64,000 bases of DNA. Origin: an uncultured Oscillospiraceae bacterium. GTDB lineage: Bacteria > Bacillota > Clostridia > Oscillospirales > Oscillospiraceae. A program made the position numbers and the translations under genes. A model generated the notes under the pieces. The model was given only the letters and a program-made list of their open reading frames with translations, searched no databases and was not told the DNA's origin. Below, piece after piece: positions 60,753-64,000 of the stretch. Where the stretch lies: contig CABSMJ010000001.1 in assembly GCA_902478785.1 (NCBI GenBank), forward strand, positions 124,001 through 188,000, given 5' to 3'. The first letter of the stretch is position 1, and every line of letters starts with the position of its first letter.

Positions 60753-61547
60753 ATGCAGTATCATACAAAATTGTCCCCAGGCGATGTGGCCCCCTACGTC
60801 CTGCTTCCCGGTGACCCAAAGCGGGTACCGGTGGTAGCCAGCTATTGGGATGAGGCGCATCTGGTGGCCGACAACCGAGAGCATGTGACCTATACCGGTG
60901 TTTATAAGGGGATGCCCATCAGCTGTACCAGCACCGGTATGGGATGTCCTTCCACAGCTATTGCCATGGAGGAGCTGGCCCGGGTAGGTGCAAAAACCTT
61001 CCTGCGGATCGGCACCTGTGGGACCTTTCAGGATTTTATCCACAATGGAGACATTATCGTTTTTGACTCTGCCTGCCGCTATGAGGGCACCTCCAAGCTC
61101 TATGTTCCGCCTGAGTTCCCCGCCGTAGCCCATCACCAGGTGATTCAGGCCTGTGCCGACGCTGTGGAAGCCCTGGGATACCCCTATCACATTGGAACAA
61201 CACGCTCCGCTGACACCTTCTTTGCCGGCCATCCCGCGCCCGGGTCCTCTTATAACGGCTATTGGAACTCCTCCTGGGCCCACCTCTTTGAAGATCTGCG
61301 TCGTATGAACGTCTATGGCGCAGAGATGGAGGCCAGTATTGTGCTGGTTTTAGGCAGAATCTGGGGGCTTCGTGCCGGCGGCATGGCCGTGTGCCTGGAC
61401 AATCTGCTGCATGTATCGGACGGCGCGGATGCCTTTGATCCTGAGACACAGCTCTCTCACTCTGCCAGCAATATTGAAAAGCTCTCCATTGCCGGATGTG
61501 AGTCCCTGCTGCGTCTGTGGCAGGCAGATCAGAAGGCACTGAAATAA
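60753..61547 (+). CDS. Nucleoside phosphorylase (uridine phosphorylase family)
   Basis: NP-I family enzyme of 264 aa. Phosphate-binding GDPKRV and RIGTCG, ribose contact in VYGAEMEASIV (Met-Glu pair) and the phosphate/purine region STGMGCPSTAIAMEEL. It splits an imported nucleoside into base and sugar 1-phosphate. Uridine is the closest match by motif; other nucleosides are possible. Last gene of the operon. Confidence 0.92.
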   Translation: MQYHTKLSPGDVAPYVLLPGDPKRVPVVASYWDEAHLVADNREHVTYTGVYKGMPISCTSTGMGCPSTAIAMEELARVGAKTFLRIGTCGTFQDFIHNGDIIVFDSACRYEGTSKLYVPPEFPAVAHHQVIQACADAVEALGYPYHIGTTRSADTFFAGHPAPGSSYNGYWNSSWAHLFEDLRRMNVYGAEMEASIVLVLGRIWGLRAGGMAVCLDNLLHVSDGADAFDPETQLSHSASNIEKLSIAGCESLLRLWQADQKALK

Positions 61548-61575
61548 TTCCCCCTGGCAGCTCCAAAAAAATGCC

Positions 61576-61637
61576 CATAAATCCCCTATTTGCTGCGTCC
61601 TCCTTGGGGCTCGGCAGATAGGGGATTTATGTCTTTT
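61576..61637 (+). terminator. Terminator of the nucleoside operon
   Basis: CATAAATCCCCTAT and exact complement (61576-61589, 61618-61631) with a 28-nt partly paired loop, then TCTTTT. Confidence 0.75.
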
Positions 61638-61760
61638 CACTTTCTGCCAGGCTTTTTATATTGCGCTGCCATCCAAAGAAAGGATCCTGGCGATTGTGGC
61701 GCTCATATTTGGAGAGAGCTAAACTTGCCATATGATCTATTAAAAGCGCCTTATAACCCG

Positions 61761-61797
61761 GCAAGGGGGCATCGGAATGGTTCCGACGCCCCCTTGC
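61761..61797. terminator. Hairpin between convergent genes
   Basis: 16-bp stem GCAAGGGGGCATCGGA with one mismatch, 5-nt loop; followed on the plus strand by TTCATTTT. Possible terminator; weak T-tract. Confidence 0.5.
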
Positions 61798-61830
61798 TTC
61801 ATTTTATGTCATTGGCCGCCCTAACCCTTT

Positions 61831-62895
61831 CTAGACATTATTTAACCGGAGTTTGGTCGTTGCCAGACGGTGGAAAATCGTCGCGAATACCAGTCCAAAT
61901 GTCACACCCAAAAGGGTATCCGCCATACGCAGGAGCACTGCTTCCTGAAGCCCATAGATCCCTGTGCCCAGCATGAGGGCACCAAAACAGTTCATTGCCG
62001 TTTTGTACCGATAATCGGTGCAGAAGCCCAGACACAACCCGCCCAACGGCCCCATCAACGAATGAAAAGCCTGGGGTGTTATCAAATAAAGAATAAAAAA
62101 TGCACCAGAGCCCGCAATGGTTCCTACGATCCGCTGCTGAAAGCGGGTGGCTGTATTGCCGGAATACGGATATTCCGACAGCAAAGACGCACAGGCAAAT
62201 CCCATCCACATAAACCGCTCCACACCAAATACTTGTCCGGCAGTCATTATGAAACTCACGCCAAGCGCCATGCGCAGCTGCCACAGGTGGGCCGGTGTGG
62301 AAAGACTAAATTTCTGTATCACATGATGAAAACGAATTGTTTTGTGTTGCTTGCGGTGCTTGGCAAACAGAATCGCACCGCAGATCAAATAGCCCACCAA
62401 GGCCAGAAGTCCGCGGCGAATCAAAGCCTCTCCCACGACCGGGTTGCCAGTCAGGTAGATGTAAGCAAAGCTGTATAAGCCACCGTTCCCCATTTCAGGC
62501 CGTTGAGTGGTCATGTATAGAAGGGCAAAAAAGGCGCCGAAATGCAGGGGAACCAAAAGTATCGGCGGGAGCACGGCCGCCGCGCAAGGAGCCAGCACCA
62601 AAATGACCAGCACTGCTGCCAAGGTGATGAGTGAGTCACCGATACAGTATTCAAAATTGACAAAGCGGATGCCCAGCATCATACAGAACAATGCCACCGC
62701 CATAGGAGTATTATCGGAGCCAAACACGCCGGAGAGCAAACTGATAAACACGATGGCGAAGGCTACGATCAGTACCGAACGCACTGCCATGGCGATCCAA
62801 TAATATGTTTTTTCCTTCCTTGTGTCGCAGGCGGCAATCTTTCGCTTCAGTATAGAGGGATCTAACTGTAATGCATCATAAAATTTCACGGGCAC
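61831..62895 (-). CDS. FUSC-family membrane protein (aromatic acid exporter-like)
   Basis: Membrane protein of about 354 aa with two helix bundles, as in the FUSC/fusaric acid resistance family: AVRSVLIVAFAIVFISLLSG near the N-terminus, and LRMALGVSFIMTAGQVFGV starting the second bundle, followed by RFQQRIVGTIAGSGAFFILY, the conserved FUSC motif. The start is probably GTG 62895 (AGGA 8 nt upstream), 20 nt inside the MarR gene; GTG 62889 is possible. Substrate unknown. Confidence 0.85.
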   Translation of the reverse strand: MPVKFYDALQLDPSILKRKIAACDTRKEKTYYWIAMAVRSVLIVAFAIVFISLLSGVFGSDNTPMAVALFCMMLGIRFVNFEYCIGDSLITLAAVLVILVLAPCAAAVLPPILLVPLHFGAFFALLYMTTQRPEMGNGGLYSFAYIYLTGNPVVGEALIRRGLLALVGYLICGAILFAKHRKQHKTIRFHHVIQKFSLSTPAHLWQLRMALGVSFIMTAGQVFGVERFMWMGFACASLLSEYPYSGNTATRFQQRIVGTIAGSGAFFILYLITPQAFHSLMGPLGGLCLGFCTDYRYKTAMNCFGALMLGTGIYGLQEAVLLRMADTLLGVTFGLVFATIFHRLATTKLRLNNV

Positions 62896-63322
62896 GAGTA
62901 TTTTCCTGTCCTTTCTCAATCTGTGTGGCGAGTTTATCCGCGTAATACATAAATGACTCAAAATCTTCACTTGAACTGCGCCACAAATCATAGAAGGGCT
63001 GTAAAATGCTTTCATATCCCTTTCTCAATTCGGCAAGACCAGTTTCTGTGATAAACAGCTGATAGCTTCGCTCATCCGTCGTCTGGCGCTGTTTGCGTAT
63101 GCAGTTTTTATCATAGAGCGTTTTCAGACAGCGGCTTACCGCCTCTTTTTTCATACCGCTGCTTTGGCTGAGCAAAACAGGCGTATTCTGTTCCGGCTGT
63201 AAATACAGCCGAGCCAAAAGCTCACATTCACTTGCGGTCAATGAAGATTTTCGCACAGGCAGCAGGGCGCGCATGATCTTTTGAAATTGCTGTTGATAAT
63301 GCATCATATCTGTCCATTCCAT
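62876..63322 (-). CDS. MarR-family repressor
   Basis: Regulator of 148 aa. Helix-turn-helix QSSGMKKEAVSRCLKTLYDK and wing CIRKQRQTTDERSYQLFIT. Start ATG 63322 after GGGAGG. Its promoter carries TTAAC-TTT-GTTAA over the -10, so it should repress itself and the FUSC transporter. Confidence 0.92.
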   Translation of the reverse strand: MEWTDMMHYQQQFQKIMRALLPVRKSSLTASECELLARLYLQPEQNTPVLLSQSSGMKKEAVSRCLKTLYDKNCIRKQRQTTDERSYQLFITETGLAELRKGYESILQPFYDLWRSSSEDFESFMYYADKLATQIEKGQENTRAREIL

Positions 63323-63348
63323 ATTTCACACCTGCCTCCCCACATATA

Positions 63349-63389
63349 GTTAACTTTGTTAAGTATATCCCGGAAAGCTATCGTTGTCA
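63349..63389 (-). promoter_or_regulatory. MarR-FUSC promoter and operator
   Basis: TTGACA (63389-63384), 17 nt, TATACT (63366-63361). TTAACTTTGTTAA (63349-63361), a 5-bp palindrome with 3-nt centre, touches the -10. Confidence 0.7.
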
Positions 63390-64000
63390 AGGGTTTTCAG
63401 GTTTGCGATAAGGAAATATATACCTGAGTTTGAGGCACGCAAGACCAAAACCATCCAAGCAGTCCCTCCCTATAACGCTCTCTTTAAGGACTTTGCCAGG
63501 AAGCTGCCGAAACAAAGTATATCGGGTTAAGGAAGTTCCCATATACTCCCACATCGGGGCAACCAACTGCGGGCGCTCATTAGCAAAAGGGATTGCCAGC
63601 TTATCCCATGGCTGGGGAATCAGCACATGAGCAAGCGCCGCCTGCTTAAACAATCATCGCGCAAACAAATTCTATCTGAAATTTTTGGTGTGAAAGGCTG
63701 CCCAAATATGGTACAATCAAGGTGTCATATATCAAGGCTCTTTTCATCACGAAAAGGGTTTGGCAATGTTGGAAAAGCGGCAAAACCACAAGGCAGGAAT
63801 CCCGCGGACAGGTGAGGACAGCGAAAAGACCTGATTTATCCATCCCACTATACAGGTATTCCGTCAGCTTTGACTGGGCAGTTGAGCCGATGCAAAGTCC
63901 TTGTGCTCCGTGACGGCTTAAAAAATCAGGTCTGATCCACAGCTGCTATGCCAGTTACTACACCATTTGCCCATGAAATTACGTAGAATTACGCAGATTT
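63390..64000. other. No convincing gene; a partial structured element at 63827-63933
   Basis: AGACCTGATTT (63827-63837) pairs with AAATCAGGTCT (63923-63933) over 11 bp, and CCGTCA (63861-63866) with TGACGG (63911-63916) inside it. An 88-codon minus-strand frame at 63387-63653 has no ribosome binding site or recognised family. Confidence 0.35.

Noticed and set aside
63387..63653. Possible 88-aa minus-strand gene
   Set aside because: No ribosome binding site, no recognised family, and its end overlaps the MarR promoter.

Overview
The window reads as chromosomal DNA of an anaerobic, Gram-positive-type gut Clostridium, most likely an Oscillospiraceae relative (inference). Support: lipoprotein signal peptides with LxxC boxes, SLH cell-wall domains, strong AGGAGG ribosome binding sites, TTGACA/TATAAT promoters, many iron-containing alcohol dehydrogenases, ferredoxin-type aldo/keto reductases and flavodoxins, and GC-rich genes with AT-rich spacers. 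No rRNA, tRNA, CRISPR array or intact insertion sequence was seen.

Layout. 1-3166 (minus): OmpR-type response regulator, histidine kinase and a truncated HtrA protease. 3283-6464 (plus): VTC-domain protein, DUF4956 membrane protein and a beta-helical carbohydrate-binding lipoprotein; its promoter shares an 18-bp motif and spacing with the htrA promoter. 6987-21480 (minus): a large redox cluster with two Fe-ADH family genes (one without metal ligands), three intact aldo/keto reductases and one internally deleted, four flavodoxin-type proteins (one SLH-anchored, one a lipoprotein), a cupin, three exported alpha/beta hydrolases, a DUF4405 cytochrome-b-like membrane protein and a LysR regulator. 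Four transcription units here carry the same 33-bp box exactly 17 nt from a -10 hexamer. One of these promoters is separated from its gene by a 260-bp double four-way palindromic element. 22419-26538 (plus): a second LysR regulator and a smaller related redox operon.

26535-30260 is a decaying stretch: a DUF6809 remnant, a TSCPD gene with an internal TAG, a MerR/old-yellow-enzyme chimera, and the second copy of a ~145-nt repeat that ends in a terminator-like hairpin (first copy at 22150). 30264-33811: DegV protein, radical SAM protein and, divergently, a related protein that lost all radical SAM motifs. 33849-36004: TetR regulator and a cation-diffusion exporter under a NiCo riboswitch. 36277-39568: HdeD-like protein, AI-2E family permease and a heparanase-like GH79 protein, translationally coupled. 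39781-47995: GLUG/coiled-coil surface protein, MMPL exporter and small protein, opposite a TetR regulator and a cytidylate-kinase-like protein. 48028-49975: MATE exporter with MarR repressor and two operators. 50149-53067: aminotransferase, FchA-like cyclodeaminase and FolD. 53259-61637: LacI-controlled nucleoside uptake operon (BMP lipoprotein, ATPase, two permeases, two dehydrogenases, nucleoside phosphorylase). 61831-63389: FUSC transporter with MarR. The final 600 bases hold no convincing gene.

How it works together (inference): the cluster at 6987-21480 looks like one regulon for reductive handling of carbonyl or ester substrates, with esterases and flavodoxins outside the membrane, a possible haem membrane protein, and soluble AKR/ADH/flavodoxin enzymes inside. 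The rest of the window is mostly small transporter units, each with its own regulator.
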